Positions 32,049 through 41,709 are shown, counted from the first letter of the stretch. The stretch is DNA of 64,000 nt from Amycolatopsis orientalis DSM 43388 (GCF_000411975.1 NZ_ASXG01000040.1:1-64000); one strand, 5' to 3'. A program made the numbers and translations. Notes: generated by a model from the sequence alone, not told the origin.

Positions 32049-34913
32049 TCACTCGCTGCTCACCCCCAATGCCCGCGCCGTCAGGGACGCCAGATGCGCG
32101 GGCCGGTGCTCCGACAGCTGCCGGATCTGGGTCCGGCAGCTGAACCCGTCCGCGTGCACCACGGTCCCCTCCGGGGCCGCGCGCAGTGCGGGCATCAGCT
32201 GGTGTTCCGCGACAGCGACGGAAACGTCGTAATGCCCTCGCTGGAAACCGAAGTTCCCGGCCAGGCCGCAGCAGCCCTCGCGCAGCACCTGCGAGTGTTC
32301 GGACAGCCGGTCGAGCAGCCGCGAGTCGGCGTCGTAGCCGAGCTCGGCGTGCTGGTGACAGTGCACCTGGGTGAGCACCGGCGCCGCGGACTTCTTCAAC
32401 GCGGGAAGCTCGCTCTCCCCCACGTGTTCGGCGAAAGTTCGCACACTGCGCTTCAGCAGGCCTGCGCGCGGGTCGTCGGGCAGCAGCTCGGAGCCGTCTT
32501 CGCGCAGGGTCGCGGTGCAGCTCGGCTCCAGGCCGATCACCGGGATTCCTTGCTGCAGCCACGGATCGAGCGCGTCCAGCGAGCGGCGCAGGACCCGGCG
32601 CGCCGGAGCAAGCTGTCCGGTGCTGTGCCAGGTCAGTCCACAACAGACAGTGCGCTCCGGGATCACCACTTCGTGGCCCAGCGCTTCCAGCACGGCCACC
32701 GCATCGCGGCCGACCTGCGGATCGAAGAAGTTCGTGAAGGTGTCCGGCCACAGCACGACCTTCGACGCCGACCTCGCCCGCTCCCGACGGCGGAACCACG
32801 CAACGAACGTCGGCGAAGCGAGTTGCGGCAATGCGCGTTCGGCGGCGATCCCGCCGAGCCGGTTCAGGGCTGGGCGAAGGGGGCCGCGGGCCACGGCGTT
32901 GATCGCGCGCGCGAACGGCGCGCCTAGCCGGAGCCAGCGCGGCAGCGCGCCCATGGTGTAGTGCGCCATCGGCCGGATCCGGCGTTCGTAGTGGCGGCTG
33001 AGGAATTCCGTCCGGTAGGAGGCCATGTCCACGCCGACCGGGCAATCGGATTTGCAGGCCTTGCAGCCGAGGCAGAGGTCGAGCGCGTCGCGGACTTCGG
33101 GGGAACGCCAGCCGTCCTCGATGACCTCCCCGGCGAGCATTTCGAACAACAGGCGCGCCCGGCCGCGGGTCGAGTGTTCCTCCTTGCCGGTGGCGCGGTA
33201 GCTCGGGCACATCATCCCGCCGGACGCGGAGACGCATTTGCCGACACCCACGCAGCGGCGGGAGGCCGCGGCCAGGTCTCCGTCGTCGGCGTGCAGGGCG
33301 AGCCGGGCGCGGGTCGGCAGGACCGGCGGGGCGACCACGGTGCGCAAATCGGCGTCCAGCGGCGCGGGATCGACGACGCGGCCCGGGTTCATGCCGTTCG
33401 CGGGGTCGAAGGCGGCTTTGAAATCGGCGAAGGCCTGCATCAGCCGCGGCGAGAACATCAGCGGCAGCAGCTCGGCTCGGGCCTGGCCGTCCCCGTGTTC
33501 GCCGGACAGCGAACCGCCATGGGACACCACGAGTTCCGCTGCCTCGACCATGAATGCCCGATACGCTTCCTTCGCCTCCGGCGCGGCCATCGGGAAATCG
33601 ATCCGCACGTGCAGGCAGCCGTCGCCGAAATGGCCGTAGACCACGCCTTTGCGGCCGTGCTTGTCCAGCAGCAGGTCGAATTCGCGCAGGTACGAGCCGA
33701 GCCGCTCGGGCGGGACCGCGGAGTCTTCCCAGCCCGACCACGCCTCCGAACCGTCGGCCAGCCGCGTCGCGAGACCCGCGCCTTCCTCGCGGATCCGCCA
33801 GAGTTTCCGTTGCGCGGCCGGGTCTGCCACCACCAGCGAAGACGCCCCCACCCGCGGGGCACGCGCGGCGACCTGCCGCGCGACGGCAAGGGCCTCCGCC
33901 GCGTCGGCGCCGCCGGTTTCCAGGTACAGCCACGCCGTTCCGTCCGGCAAGGTGCTGCGGTCGCCGGGTTTCCGGGCGTCGAGGGCGGCGACGAGACCGG
34001 CTTCGATGCCCTCCATGGTCAGCACCGGGAGGTCGAGCAGCGACGGAACCGCGTCCGCCGCGGCGACGCTGTTCTCGAAGCCCAGCACGGCGAGAGCGCG
34101 CGCCGCCGGGATCGGGGCCAGGTCGACGACCGCGCTCAGCATCGTCGCGCAGGTGCCCTCGGCGCCGACCAAGGCCTTGGCGACGTCGAAACCGTTCTCC
34201 GGCAACAGGTATTCGAGGTTGTACCCGGAAACCCGCCGCGGCAGTTTCGGGTAGCCGAGCCGGATGTCGGCCAGGTATTCGTCGCGCAGGTCCCGCAGGC
34301 GGCGGTACAGCTGTCCGACCCGATCCTGGCGCGCGCAGAGCTCCTCCAGCTCCGCCGGGGAGGTCGGGCCGACTTCGAGCCGGGTCCCGTCGAGGAGGGC
34401 GATCTCGAGCGCGCGGACGTTGTCGACCGTCTTGCCCCAAGCCACCGAATGCGAACCGCAGGCGTTGTTGCCGATCATGCCGCCGATCGTGCAGCGGCTG
34501 TGCGTCGACGGGTCCGGGCCGAAGGTGAGCCCGTGCCCGGCGGCCTGCTCGCGCAGCCGGTCGAGGACGAGGCCGGGTTCGACGCGCGCGGTGCGGGCCG
34601 CGGGATCGAGTTCCAGCACGCGGTTCAGATGCCGGGTGAAGTCCACGATGACCGCCCGGTTCGCGGCCTGTCCGCCGATGCTGGTCGCCGCGCCGCGCGG
34701 GAGGACCGGCGCGCCGTGGTCCGCGCACACCTCCAGCGCGGCCACCACGTCTTCCGCGCTGCGCGGCCGCACCACGAGCAGCGGGACGTGCCGGTAATTC
34801 GACGCGTCGGTCGAGTGGGTGGCAAGCGTGGCCGGGTCGCCGGCGACTTCGCCGGACACCGCCCGCGCGAGTGCCTCCTGCAGTGCCGAATGCGAACGGG
34901 TCCGGACCGGCAT
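32049..34913 (-). CDS. FAD/Fe-S 2-hydroxyacid dehydrogenase (GlcD-GlpC fusion, YdiJ/D-2-HGDH-like)
   Basis: 954 residues. The N-terminal half is a PCMH-type FAD oxidase (PRGAATSIGGQA; GEHGDGQAR near residue 470). The C-terminal half has ferredoxin-type CVGVGKC...CPSY and CLGCKACKSDCPVG clusters, then CCG-type motifs (VCCGLTW, GCCGLAGNFGF) of GlpC/LldE proteins. This layout is that of E. coli YdiJ, a D-2-hydroxyglutarate dehydrogenase, and of some D-lactate dehydrogenases. Divergence from a hydroxyacid-oxoacid transhydrogenase-like gene favours D-2-hydroxyglutarate. Confidence 0.85.
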   Translation of the reverse strand: MPVRTRSHSALQEALARAVSGEVAGDPATLATHSTDASNYRHVPLLVVRPRSAEDVVAALEVCADHGAPVLPRGAATSIGGQAANRAVIVDFTRHLNRVLELDPAARTARVEPGLVLDRLREQAAGHGLTFGPDPSTHSRCTIGGMIGNNACGSHSVAWGKTVDNVRALEIALLDGTRLEVGPTSPAELEELCARQDRVGQLYRRLRDLRDEYLADIRLGYPKLPRRVSGYNLEYLLPENGFDVAKALVGAEGTCATMLSAVVDLAPIPAARALAVLGFENSVAAADAVPSLLDLPVLTMEGIEAGLVAALDARKPGDRSTLPDGTAWLYLETGGADAAEALAVARQVAARAPRVGASSLVVADPAAQRKLWRIREEGAGLATRLADGSEAWSGWEDSAVPPERLGSYLREFDLLLDKHGRKGVVYGHFGDGCLHVRIDFPMAAPEAKEAYRAFMVEAAELVVSHGGSLSGEHGDGQARAELLPLMFSPRLMQAFADFKAAFDPANGMNPGRVVDPAPLDADLRTVVAPPVLPTRARLALHADDGDLAAASRRCVGVGKCVSASGGMMCPSYRATGKEEHSTRGRARLLFEMLAGEVIEDGWRSPEVRDALDLCLGCKACKSDCPVGVDMASYRTEFLSRHYERRIRPMAHYTMGALPRWLRLGAPFARAINAVARGPLRPALNRLGGIAAERALPQLASPTFVAWFRRRERARSASKVVLWPDTFTNFFDPQVGRDAVAVLEALGHEVVIPERTVCCGLTWHSTGQLAPARRVLRRSLDALDPWLQQGIPVIGLEPSCTATLREDGSELLPDDPRAGLLKRSVRTFAEHVGESELPALKKSAAPVLTQVHCHQHAELGYDADSRLLDRLSEHSQVLREGCCGLAGNFGFQRGHYDVSVAVAEHQLMPALRAAPEGTVVHADGFSCRTQIRQLSEHRPAHLASLTARALGVSSE

Positions 34914-34983
34914 GGGCGTCTCCTGGGAAATCGGGGGTTCACAGCGCCGCGGTCGCCGGGCTACCGTGAAGGCTCGCCACATA

Positions 34984-35013
34984 GTGGATATAGCTTCCAC
35001 ATGTTGTCAACAT
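34984..35013. promoter_or_regulatory. Two adjacent palindromes in the divergent promoter region
   Basis: 34984-35000 has arms GTGGA/TCCAC around 7 bases. 35001-35013 reads ATGTTG-T-CAACAT, a perfect 13-base palindrome. Both lie between the FAD/Fe-S dehydrogenase (34913) and the iron alcohol dehydrogenase (35034). They are candidate sites for the IclR protein encoded at 31224. Confidence 0.6.
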
Positions 35014-35033
35014 CGACGTGAGGAGTGGTCTCC

Positions 35034-36308
35034 TTGTCCGACCTGCCCCGCAACGAAAGCGTCTTCACCTGGGCCGCGCCCCCGCTCAAATTCGGCGCCG
35101 GCGCGCTCGACGAGCTGGGCGCGGAGGTGGCCGCCCGGCAGGCCAAGTCGTGCCTGATCCTCACCGACCCCGGCGTCCGCGGCACCGGGATCCCGGACCG
35201 GGTGCTCGACTCGATCCGCGCGGCCGGAGTGAAAAGCGAGATCTTCGACGGCGTCGGGGTCGAACCGACCGACGCGAGCATCGACGAAGCGGTCGCCTAC
35301 GCCCGTCAGGAGGAATGGGACTGCTTCGTCGCGATCGGCGGCGGTTCGGCGATCGACACCGCCAAGGCCGTCAATCTGCTGACCACGCACCCGGGCGAAC
35401 TGCTCGACTTCGTGACCCCGCCGATCGGCGCGGGCAAGGCGCCGTGGCTGCCGCTGAAGCCGCTGATCGCCGTCCCGACCACCGCGGGCACCGGGTCCGA
35501 ATCGACCACGATCTGCGTCGTCGACCTGCTCGGCCTGCACCTCAAGGCCGGGGTGAGCCACCCGTCGCTGCGGCCGTCGCTCGCGGTGGTCGACCCGCGC
35601 ACCACGATCAGCCTGCCCTCGGCGGTGACCGCGGCCAGCGGCATGGATGTGCTCTCGCACGCGCTGGAGAGCTACACCAGCGTCGCGTTCGACGCGAAGC
35701 CCGCACCGGCAGACCCGATGAAGCGACCGGCCTTCTGCGGCTCCAACCCGATCAGCGACGTCTGGTGCGAGATGGCGTTGACGTTGGTGGGCAAGCATTT
35801 GCGCGCCGCTGTCCTCAATGGACGCGACCTGACCGCGCGCACCCAGATGGCGCTCGCGTCCACCTACGCCGGAACCGGGTTCGGCAACGCCGGCACCCAC
35901 CTGCCGCACGCCAACGCCTACCCGATCGCCGGGGCGGTGAAGCAGTACCGCGCCGAGGGCTACCCGGAAATGCCGATGGTCCCGCACGGCCAAGCGGTGT
36001 CCGCGACCGCCGCCGAGGTCTTCCGCTGGACCTATCCCGCGGCGCCGGAACGGCATCTGCACGCCGCGCATCTGCTGTCCGGCGGGCAGACGTTCACCGC
36101 CACGGACGGCGCCGACGCCCTCCCGCACGTGCTCGCCGAACTGATGGCCGACATCCAGATGCCGAAGGGACTGCACGCGTTCGGTTACGGCGACGAGGAC
36201 ATCGACACCCTCGTCGACGGCACCCTCAAGCAGACCCGCCAGCTGGCCGTCGTGCCCCGTCCGGTCACCCGGACCGCGCTCGAAGACATCTTCCGCCGCT
36301 CGCTGTGA
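35034..36308 (+). CDS. Iron-containing alcohol dehydrogenase, hydroxyacid-oxoacid transhydrogenase-like
   Basis: 424 residues of the group III alcohol dehydrogenases, closest in pattern to the ADHFE1 (HOT) branch: IGGGSAIDTAKAVNLL, VPTTAGTGSESTTICVVD, GMDVLSHALESYTS and HLPHANAYPIAG...VPHGQAVS with the metal His/Asp ligands. HOT enzymes move hydride from 4-hydroxybutyrate to 2-oxoglutarate. TTG at 35034 is chosen because GAGGAG (35020-35025) lies 8 bases before it; the GTG at 35025 overlaps that site. The MHS transporter gene follows after 16 bases. Confidence 0.87.
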   Translation: MSDLPRNESVFTWAAPPLKFGAGALDELGAEVAARQAKSCLILTDPGVRGTGIPDRVLDSIRAAGVKSEIFDGVGVEPTDASIDEAVAYARQEEWDCFVAIGGGSAIDTAKAVNLLTTHPGELLDFVTPPIGAGKAPWLPLKPLIAVPTTAGTGSESTTICVVDLLGLHLKAGVSHPSLRPSLAVVDPRTTISLPSAVTAASGMDVLSHALESYTSVAFDAKPAPADPMKRPAFCGSNPISDVWCEMALTLVGKHLRAAVLNGRDLTARTQMALASTYAGTGFGNAGTHLPHANAYPIAGAVKQYRAEGYPEMPMVPHGQAVSATAAEVFRWTYPAAPERHLHAAHLLSGGQTFTATDGADALPHVLAELMADIQMPKGLHAFGYGDEDIDTLVDGTLKQTRQLAVVPRPVTRTALEDIFRRSL

Positions 36309-36324
36309 CCACCGGGAGTTATCA

Positions 36325-37659
36325 ATGGCGACAACTCCGGAGAAAAGCACCGACGTCCGCCTCGTAGTCGCGTCCAGCGTGTTCGGCACGACCGTCGAGT
36401 GGTACGACTTCTTCCTGTACGGCACCGCCGCGGGTCTCGTCTTCAACAAACTGTACTTCCCCGGCTCCGATCCCCTGGTCGGCACCGTGCTGGCGTTCGC
36501 GACCTTCGCGCTCGGCTTCCTTGCCCGCCCGATCGGCGGGTTCGTCTTCGGCCACCTCGGCGACCGGGTGGGCCGCAAGAAGATCCTCGTCGCGACCATG
36601 CTGATCATGGGCACCGCGACCTGCCTGATCGGGCTCCTGCCCGACTACCGGATGATCGGACCGGCCGCACCGATCATCCTCGTCGTCCTCCGGCTGGCCC
36701 AAGGCGTCGCGGTCGGCGGCGAATGGGGCGGCGCGGTGCTGATGGCCACCGAATACGCCCCGGCCGGGAAACGCGGTCTCTACGGCAGTTTCCCGCAGAT
36801 CGGCCTGGCCATCGGGCTCACGCTGGGCACCGGCGTGCTGGCGCTGCTGAACGCGGTCACCAGCGACGAGGCGTTCCTGCGGTGGGGCTGGCGGATCGGC
36901 TTCCTGCTGTCGGCCGTGCTGGTGGTGGCGGGCCTGCTGATCCGGGTCAAGGTGATGGAAACGCCGGCCTTCCGCATCATGGCGGCGGAGGAGGGCACGG
37001 CCACCGTGCCCGCCGTCGAACTGGTCCGCGACCGGCTCTCCCGGCGGCACCTGCTGCTCGGCATGGGCAGCCGCTTCACCGAGGGCGTGGCGTTCAACGC
37101 GTGGGCGGTCTTCGTGATCTCCTACGGCAGCGGGACGCTGAAACTGGACCGGCAGCCGCTGCTGGTCGGCGTGATGATCGCGGCCGCGGTGATGGTCGTG
37201 TTCATCCCGGTGTTCGGCAAGGTGTCCGACCGGTTCGGGCGCCGCCGGACCTTCACGGCCGGAGCCGTGACGACGCTGGTGCTGGCGATCCCCGCACTGG
37301 CCGCGCTGCACGGCGGAAACCCGGTGCTGATCACGCTGTCGCTCGTCGCGGTGCTGGGCATCAGCTACCCGGTGATGTACGGCCCGCAGGCGGCGTTCTA
37401 TGCCGAACTGTTCCCGATTTCGCGGCGCTGCACGGGGATTTCCGTCGTGTACCAGCTTTCCGGCGTCGTGGCCTCGGGACTCACCCCGCTGGTCCTCGCC
37501 TACCTCGCCGGACGGACCGGGACGACCGGCATCCTGGTCTACCTCGCGGCGACGACCGTGATCAGCGTCGCCTGCACCCTGGCGATCCGGCAGAGCGACC
37601 TGTTCGAAGACGACGCGCGGGCGACCGCCCCGGCCAAGGAGGTTCCCCGCTTCACCTGA
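36325..37659 (+). CDS. MHS-family MFS metabolite:proton symporter
   Basis: 444 residues with about 12 helices. The N-terminus FGTTVEWYDFFLYGTAAGLVFNKLYF and loop GHLGDRVGRKKIL are typical of the metabolite:H+ symporter family (KgtP, ShiA, ProP). These import organic acids or betaines. It is directly downstream of the HOT-like dehydrogenase, so it probably imports that enzyme's hydroxy acid. Confidence 0.9.
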   Translation: MATTPEKSTDVRLVVASSVFGTTVEWYDFFLYGTAAGLVFNKLYFPGSDPLVGTVLAFATFALGFLARPIGGFVFGHLGDRVGRKKILVATMLIMGTATCLIGLLPDYRMIGPAAPIILVVLRLAQGVAVGGEWGGAVLMATEYAPAGKRGLYGSFPQIGLAIGLTLGTGVLALLNAVTSDEAFLRWGWRIGFLLSAVLVVAGLLIRVKVMETPAFRIMAAEEGTATVPAVELVRDRLSRRHLLLGMGSRFTEGVAFNAWAVFVISYGSGTLKLDRQPLLVGVMIAAAVMVVFIPVFGKVSDRFGRRRTFTAGAVTTLVLAIPALAALHGGNPVLITLSLVAVLGISYPVMYGPQAAFYAELFPISRRCTGISVVYQLSGVVASGLTPLVLAYLAGRTGTTGILVYLAATTVISVACTLAIRQSDLFEDDARATAPAKEVPRFT

Positions 37660-37670
37660 GCGACCCCGAA

Positions 37671-37716
37671 GTCCGTGCGGGGAACTCTGATTTCCGCGGA
37701 GTTCCCTCGCACGGAC
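37671..37716. terminator. Long inverted repeat between convergent genes
   Basis: Outer arms GTCCGTGCG/CGCACGGAC and inner arms GGAACTC/GAGTTCC form a stem of about 16 bp with small mismatches, around a loop containing TCTGATTTCCGC. It separates the transporter and the sigma factor gene. Its loop and outer arm resemble the inverted repeat at 54190-54244. Confidence 0.7.
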
Positions 37717-37718
37717 GG

Positions 37719-38519
37719 TCAGCGATCGGCCCTGGCCGCTTCGGTGAGCTGCTCCCGCAACGTGGTCAGCGTGCGCGCCAGCAACCGCGAGACCTGCATC
37801 TGCGACAACCCGACCCGCTCCGCGATCTGGCTCTGCGTCATGTTCGAGAAGAACCGCAGGACGACAATCGCGCGCTCCCGTTCCGGCAGGCTGCGCAGAA
37901 GCGGCTTGAGCGTTTCGCGGTCCTCGAGTTTCTCGAGTTCGGGATCGTCGTCGCCGAGTGTGTCGGCCAGCGCGAGCGAGCCGGTGTCGTCGTGGGCCGG
38001 GAAGTCGATCGACGAGGCCTGGTAGGCGTTTCCGGCGTGCAGGGCTTCGGCGACCTCGTCGAGGTCCAGGTCGAGGTGGTCGGCGAGTTCGCGGGCGGTC
38101 GGCGCGCGGCCGAGGCGCTGGCCCAGTTCGGTGGCGGCTTGGCCGATCCGCAGGTGGAGTTCCTTGAGCCGGCGCGGGACCCGGACCGACCAGGTGTGGT
38201 CGCGGAAGTACCGGCGGACCTCGCCCATCACGGTCGGGACGGCGAACGCGACGAAATCCGTCCGCCGCGCCGGGTCGTAGCGGTCGACGGCGTTGATCAG
38301 GCCGATCCGCGCCACCTGCAGGAGGTCTTCGGACGGCTGGCCGCGCCGGGCGAAGCGGCGCGCGATGTGCTCGGCCAGCGGGAGGTGTTCCTCGATGAGA
38401 CGGCGGCGCAGCCGGGAGCGCTCGCCGGTGTCTTCGGCGAGGCGGCTGATTTCCTCGAACAGCGCCGCGCAGTGCCGGTAGTCGTCGCGCCGGGTGCGGG
38501 TCATGGTCGCCGCGGTCAT
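37719..38519 (-). CDS. RNA polymerase sigma factor, SigB/SigF/SigG family
   Basis: 266 residues with sigma-70 regions 2 (EDLLQVARIGLINAVDRYDPARRTDFVAFAVPTVMGEVRRYFRDHTW), 3 (VRVPRRLKELHLRIGQA) and 4 (LPERERAIVVLRFFSNMTQSQIAERVGLSQMQVSRLLAR). The region 2-4 length and VRVPRR motif place it in the actinobacterial SigB/SigF general-stress group. AGGAGG precedes the ATG. No anti-sigma gene is adjacent. Its expected promoter type occurs before many neighbours. Confidence 0.93.
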   Translation of the reverse strand: MTAATMTRTRRDDYRHCAALFEEISRLAEDTGERSRLRRRLIEEHLPLAEHIARRFARRGQPSEDLLQVARIGLINAVDRYDPARRTDFVAFAVPTVMGEVRRYFRDHTWSVRVPRRLKELHLRIGQAATELGQRLGRAPTARELADHLDLDLDEVAEALHAGNAYQASSIDFPAHDDTGSLALADTLGDDDPELEKLEDRETLKPLLRSLPERERAIVVLRFFSNMTQSQIAERVGLSQMQVSRLLARTLTTLREQLTEAARADR

Positions 38520-39089
38520 GCAGGTCCTCCTGACAGCCGAACGGAACGTGACTCGGGTAGTGCCCTGGTGCGCATCGCTTCGGCGACGCTAGTAATCCTT
38601 AGTGGACGGTGCCGGACGCCGCAAGGCGAGCGAACGCCGGAGCCGCGCGCTCGCCGGGAAGCCGGAGCGTCCTGGCCGGGTGGTACCCGTTCGAGGGCAA
38701 GATCAATCAGCCGCCCACCCGGACGGGGGCTCAAGCCGGCGCGGGCGGGCGCGGCAGAGTGGCGAGTTCGGCGGAACTGCCGACGGAACGCCAAGTTGGC
38801 AAACCCGATGCGGTGATCGTCGGCACGCTATGCGGTGACCGACCGGTCAGCTGCGCGGGACGCCGCCGCCAGCGCAGGGAGCAGTACCCGCGCAACCTAG
38901 GCCAGCCCGTAGCGCGCGAGCACGTGCGCGGCGCTCGTCGGGACGGTGGACTTCCAAGGGAAGGACCCCGCCGGGGTAGAAAGACCGCACCGCGGGCCCA
39001 AGTCCGCCACAAGACTTTCGTTGCCGCGGGGACGCCGGTGACGCCAGAACACCGCCGGCGTTTCTGCTGTCCACTGTGGACGCCAGTGC
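38520..39089. other. 570-base region without a clear gene
   Basis: Upstream of the sigma factor start and downstream of the CHAD gene stop. It holds the sigma factor leader (AGGAGG at 38524-38529 on the minus strand). Several open frames exist in both strands, but none has a plausible start and family pattern. No repeat was recognised. Confidence 0.4.
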
Positions 39090-40532
39090 TCAGGCCTTCA
39101 GCCAGGCCGGGCGAACGCCCTTGCGCACCGTGCGCCATTCGTCGGCGAACCGGTCCCGCAGCATCTTCGCCGCGGCTTCGTCCCGGCCGTAAAGAAGGCC
39201 GAAAGTGAAGGTGTTCTGGTTCTCGCCGAAACCGTCGATCGCGAGGTGCCGCAACGCCGCGCGGTCGACCACGCTGTCCTGATGCTTGCCGAGCGTCTGC
39301 TGCACTGCCTTGACGTTCTTGCGCCAGGCACGCAGCTTCTTGCCGAACACCGGCCGGACGGCGTCCGCGGCATAGCGAGCGCGCTTCGCCTTCTTCCGGA
39401 CGTTGTGCAGCGCCTTCTCCAGCTCGGCGCCGCTGAGCCCTTCCGTCGCCGCGGCAGCGCGATAGAGCTTGCGCGCGGTCTTGCGCAGCGGCTTCCGCAA
39501 TGCCTTCTTGCCGGCCGGGCGCATCGTGTCGAGCAGCGCGTCGATCGACTGCAGCAACGTGAGGTATCGGTTGCTGGACAACGCTTCCGTCGCCCGCACG
39601 AGTTCCGTTTGCGAGGTGCGCGCGAAGTCGCGGGTGAGGTATTGCCGCAATGGCCCGAAAACCAGCTCCGAAGGGACCTCGTCGAGACAGGTTTCGAGGC
39701 GCGCCTGGCTGACTTCGGCGTCGCGCGCGGGCGCGAGTTCGCCGCCCAGCCATTTCAGCTCCGCCGCGACGGCTTTGGCCTTCTTCTTGCCCGCCAAGGA
39801 ACCGAACGTCTGCAGCGCGCTCCGCAGCTTGCGCGCCGCGACCCGCAGCTGGTGCACCGAATCGTCCGCCCCGGCCCGGAACCCCAGATCGGCGCGACGC
39901 AACCGCTCGAATTGCTCGCTCAGATACGCCCGCAGGACCTCGTCCGGACCGGATGCCCGCCCGGTCTCGGCTCCGAGCAACCGCTGCAGTTTCGACGGCC
40001 ACCGCGCGTCCTCGGCCCCGCGCTTGCGCAAGGTGCGATCAAGGCGGTCGAGAAGCTCCGGCGCGGAGTCCGCGGCCAGCTCGACGTCCAGCTCCCGCCA
40101 GCGGTCCAGCCGAAGTGCTTGTCCCCCCAGGAATTCGCCGGTGACGTGGTCGTCGGCCAGCGTCGCCAGGGTGGTGCCGGAAGCGTCGGTGAGGCGGTGG
40201 GTGAACCGGTCGGTCCGCAGCTGCGCAACCGGCCGGACCTTGCGGCCGAGTGTGTAGGCGCGAACCAGCGCGGTGATCGAGGCGGGCGGCTTCGGGTCGT
40301 CGTCGTGCGCGAACTGCGGCTCTCGTCCGGGGACGGTCAAGCACCACCCCGAATCGCTGCTTCTTCGCAGGGTGATCCCGGCTCCGCACAGCCGGAAATC
40401 CTTGGTGTCGTAATAAACCGTCTCCACGGTGTGTTCGGCGGGAGCTTCCTGGCCGATCCCCTTGCCCGCCAGCTGCGGCACCCGGGCGGTCAGACTCAGC
40501 TCGTACTTGCGCCCGGATTCTGCGCTTTTCAT
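39090..40532 (-). CDS. CYTH and CHAD domain protein
   Basis: 480 residues. The N-terminal CYTH domain (about 1-200) keeps the acidic and basic tunnel strands, for example YELSLTA, VETVYYDTKDFRLCGAGITLRRSSDSGWCLTVPG and EFLGGQALRLDRWRELDVEL. The C-terminal CHAD domain (about 215-475) has the VHQLRVAARKLRSALQTF and NVRKKAKRARYAAD histidine/basic helices, which bind polyphosphate. CYTH members are triphosphatases acting on triphosphate or polyphosphate. It ends a leftward group with malic enzyme, encapsulin and hemerythrin, and 13 bases separate it from malic enzyme. Confidence 0.9.
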   Translation of the reverse strand: MKSAESGRKYELSLTARVPQLAGKGIGQEAPAEHTVETVYYDTKDFRLCGAGITLRRSSDSGWCLTVPGREPQFAHDDDPKPPASITALVRAYTLGRKVRPVAQLRTDRFTHRLTDASGTTLATLADDHVTGEFLGGQALRLDRWRELDVELAADSAPELLDRLDRTLRKRGAEDARWPSKLQRLLGAETGRASGPDEVLRAYLSEQFERLRRADLGFRAGADDSVHQLRVAARKLRSALQTFGSLAGKKKAKAVAAELKWLGGELAPARDAEVSQARLETCLDEVPSELVFGPLRQYLTRDFARTSQTELVRATEALSSNRYLTLLQSIDALLDTMRPAGKKALRKPLRKTARKLYRAAAATEGLSGAELEKALHNVRKKAKRARYAADAVRPVFGKKLRAWRKNVKAVQQTLGKHQDSVVDRAALRHLAIDGFGENQNTFTFGLLYGRDEAAAKMLRDRFADEWRTVRKGVRPAWLKA

Positions 40533-40545
40533 TTTTCCAGCTCCT

Positions 40546-41670
40546 TCAGTCGTCTTCGGCCGCGCCAGCGACTCCCTCGGCGATCGCGGGCACCAGGCCC
40601 TCGTCGAAGACGCTGGGCACGATGTGCTCCCGGTCGAGGTCGTCGCCGACCGTGGCGGCCAGCGCGTGCGACGCCGCGAGCAGCATCCGGGCGGTCACCC
40701 TCGCGGCCCCGGAGTCGAGCAGGCCGCGGAACATCCCCGGAAACACGAGGACGTTGTTGATCTGGTTGGGCAGGTCGCTGCGGCCGGTCGCGACGATCTC
40801 CGCGTGCTCGCGCGCGGCGTCCGGATCGACCTCCGGATCCGGATTGGCCAGCGCGAACACGATCGCCCGGTCGGCCATCCGGGCGAGGTCGTCGCCCTTG
40901 AGCAGGCCGCCGACGCTCACGCCGATGAAGACGTCCGCGTCCCGCAGGGCGTCCTGAAGACTTCCCCGGACCGCGTCGCCGCGGTTGGTGTTCTCCGCGA
41001 GCCATTGCTTCTCGCCGGTCAGATCGCGTTCGCCGTGCAAGGCGCCGTGGCTGTCGCAGACCACGATCCGGTCGGCGCGGAAGTTGGCCTTCAGCAGCAG
41101 CCGCGCGATCGCGGAACCCGCCGCGCCCGCTCCGGAGAGCACCACCGAGGTGTCCTCCGGCGTGCGGCCGGTCAGCTTGAGCGCGTTGTGCAGGGCGGCG
41201 AGCACGGCGATCGCGGTCCCGTGCTGGTCGTCGTGGAAGACCGGGATGTCCAGTTCGTCGTGCAGCTGGCGCTCGACGGTGAAGCACCGGGGCGCGGCGA
41301 TGTCCTCCAGGTTGATCGCGCCGAAGGACGTCGCGAGATCCTTGGCGGTGCGCACCAGGTCCTCCGGTTCGCGGCTGACCGGGCAGATCGGCCAGGCGTC
41401 GACGTCGGCGAACCGCTTCAGCAGCGCCGCTTTGCCCTCCATCACCGGCAGCGCGGCAGCCGGGCCCTGGTCGCCGAGCCCGAGCAGCGCCGAACCGTCG
41501 GACACGATCGCGACGGAGTTGCTGCGCACGGTCTCCCGTGCCAGCACCGCCGGGTCCTCGGCGACGCGTTTGGCCAGCTCGGCGACGCCGGGCGTGTAGT
41601 GCTCGGCGAGGTCGCCGGCGTCGTCGAGCCGCACTCGGGTGGTGACCTGGATCTTTCCGCGACTGCTCAT
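40546..41670 (-). CDS. NAD(P)-dependent malic enzyme
   Basis: 374 residues, the short bacterial form lacking a phosphotransacetylase tail. Motifs: YTPGVAEL with the catalytic Tyr, SDGSALLGLGDQGPAAALPVMEGKAALLKRFADVDAWPI, the metal site FHDDQHGTA, and the SGAGAAGSA Rossmann site. It oxidatively decarboxylates malate to pyruvate. A GATT-N16-GGGTAT promoter is immediately upstream (41680-41705). Confidence 0.93.
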   Translation of the reverse strand: MSSRGKIQVTTRVRLDDAGDLAEHYTPGVAELAKRVAEDPAVLARETVRSNSVAIVSDGSALLGLGDQGPAAALPVMEGKAALLKRFADVDAWPICPVSREPEDLVRTAKDLATSFGAINLEDIAAPRCFTVERQLHDELDIPVFHDDQHGTAIAVLAALHNALKLTGRTPEDTSVVLSGAGAAGSAIARLLLKANFRADRIVVCDSHGALHGERDLTGEKQWLAENTNRGDAVRGSLQDALRDADVFIGVSVGGLLKGDDLARMADRAIVFALANPDPEVDPDAAREHAEIVATGRSDLPNQINNVLVFPGMFRGLLDSGAARVTARMLLAASHALAATVGDDLDREHIVPSVFDEGLVPAIAEGVAGAAEDD

Positions 41671-41679
41671 GGCAGCCGG

Positions 41680-41705
41680 ATACCCGGCCGCGCGGCCGCG
41701 GAATC
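41680..41705 (-). promoter_or_regulatory. SigB/F-type promoter for malic enzyme
   Basis: On the minus strand GATT (41705-41702), 16 bases, then GGGTAT (41685-41680), 9 bases before the ATG at 41670. One mismatch in the -35. Confidence 0.5.
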
Positions 41706-41709
41706 GTGC

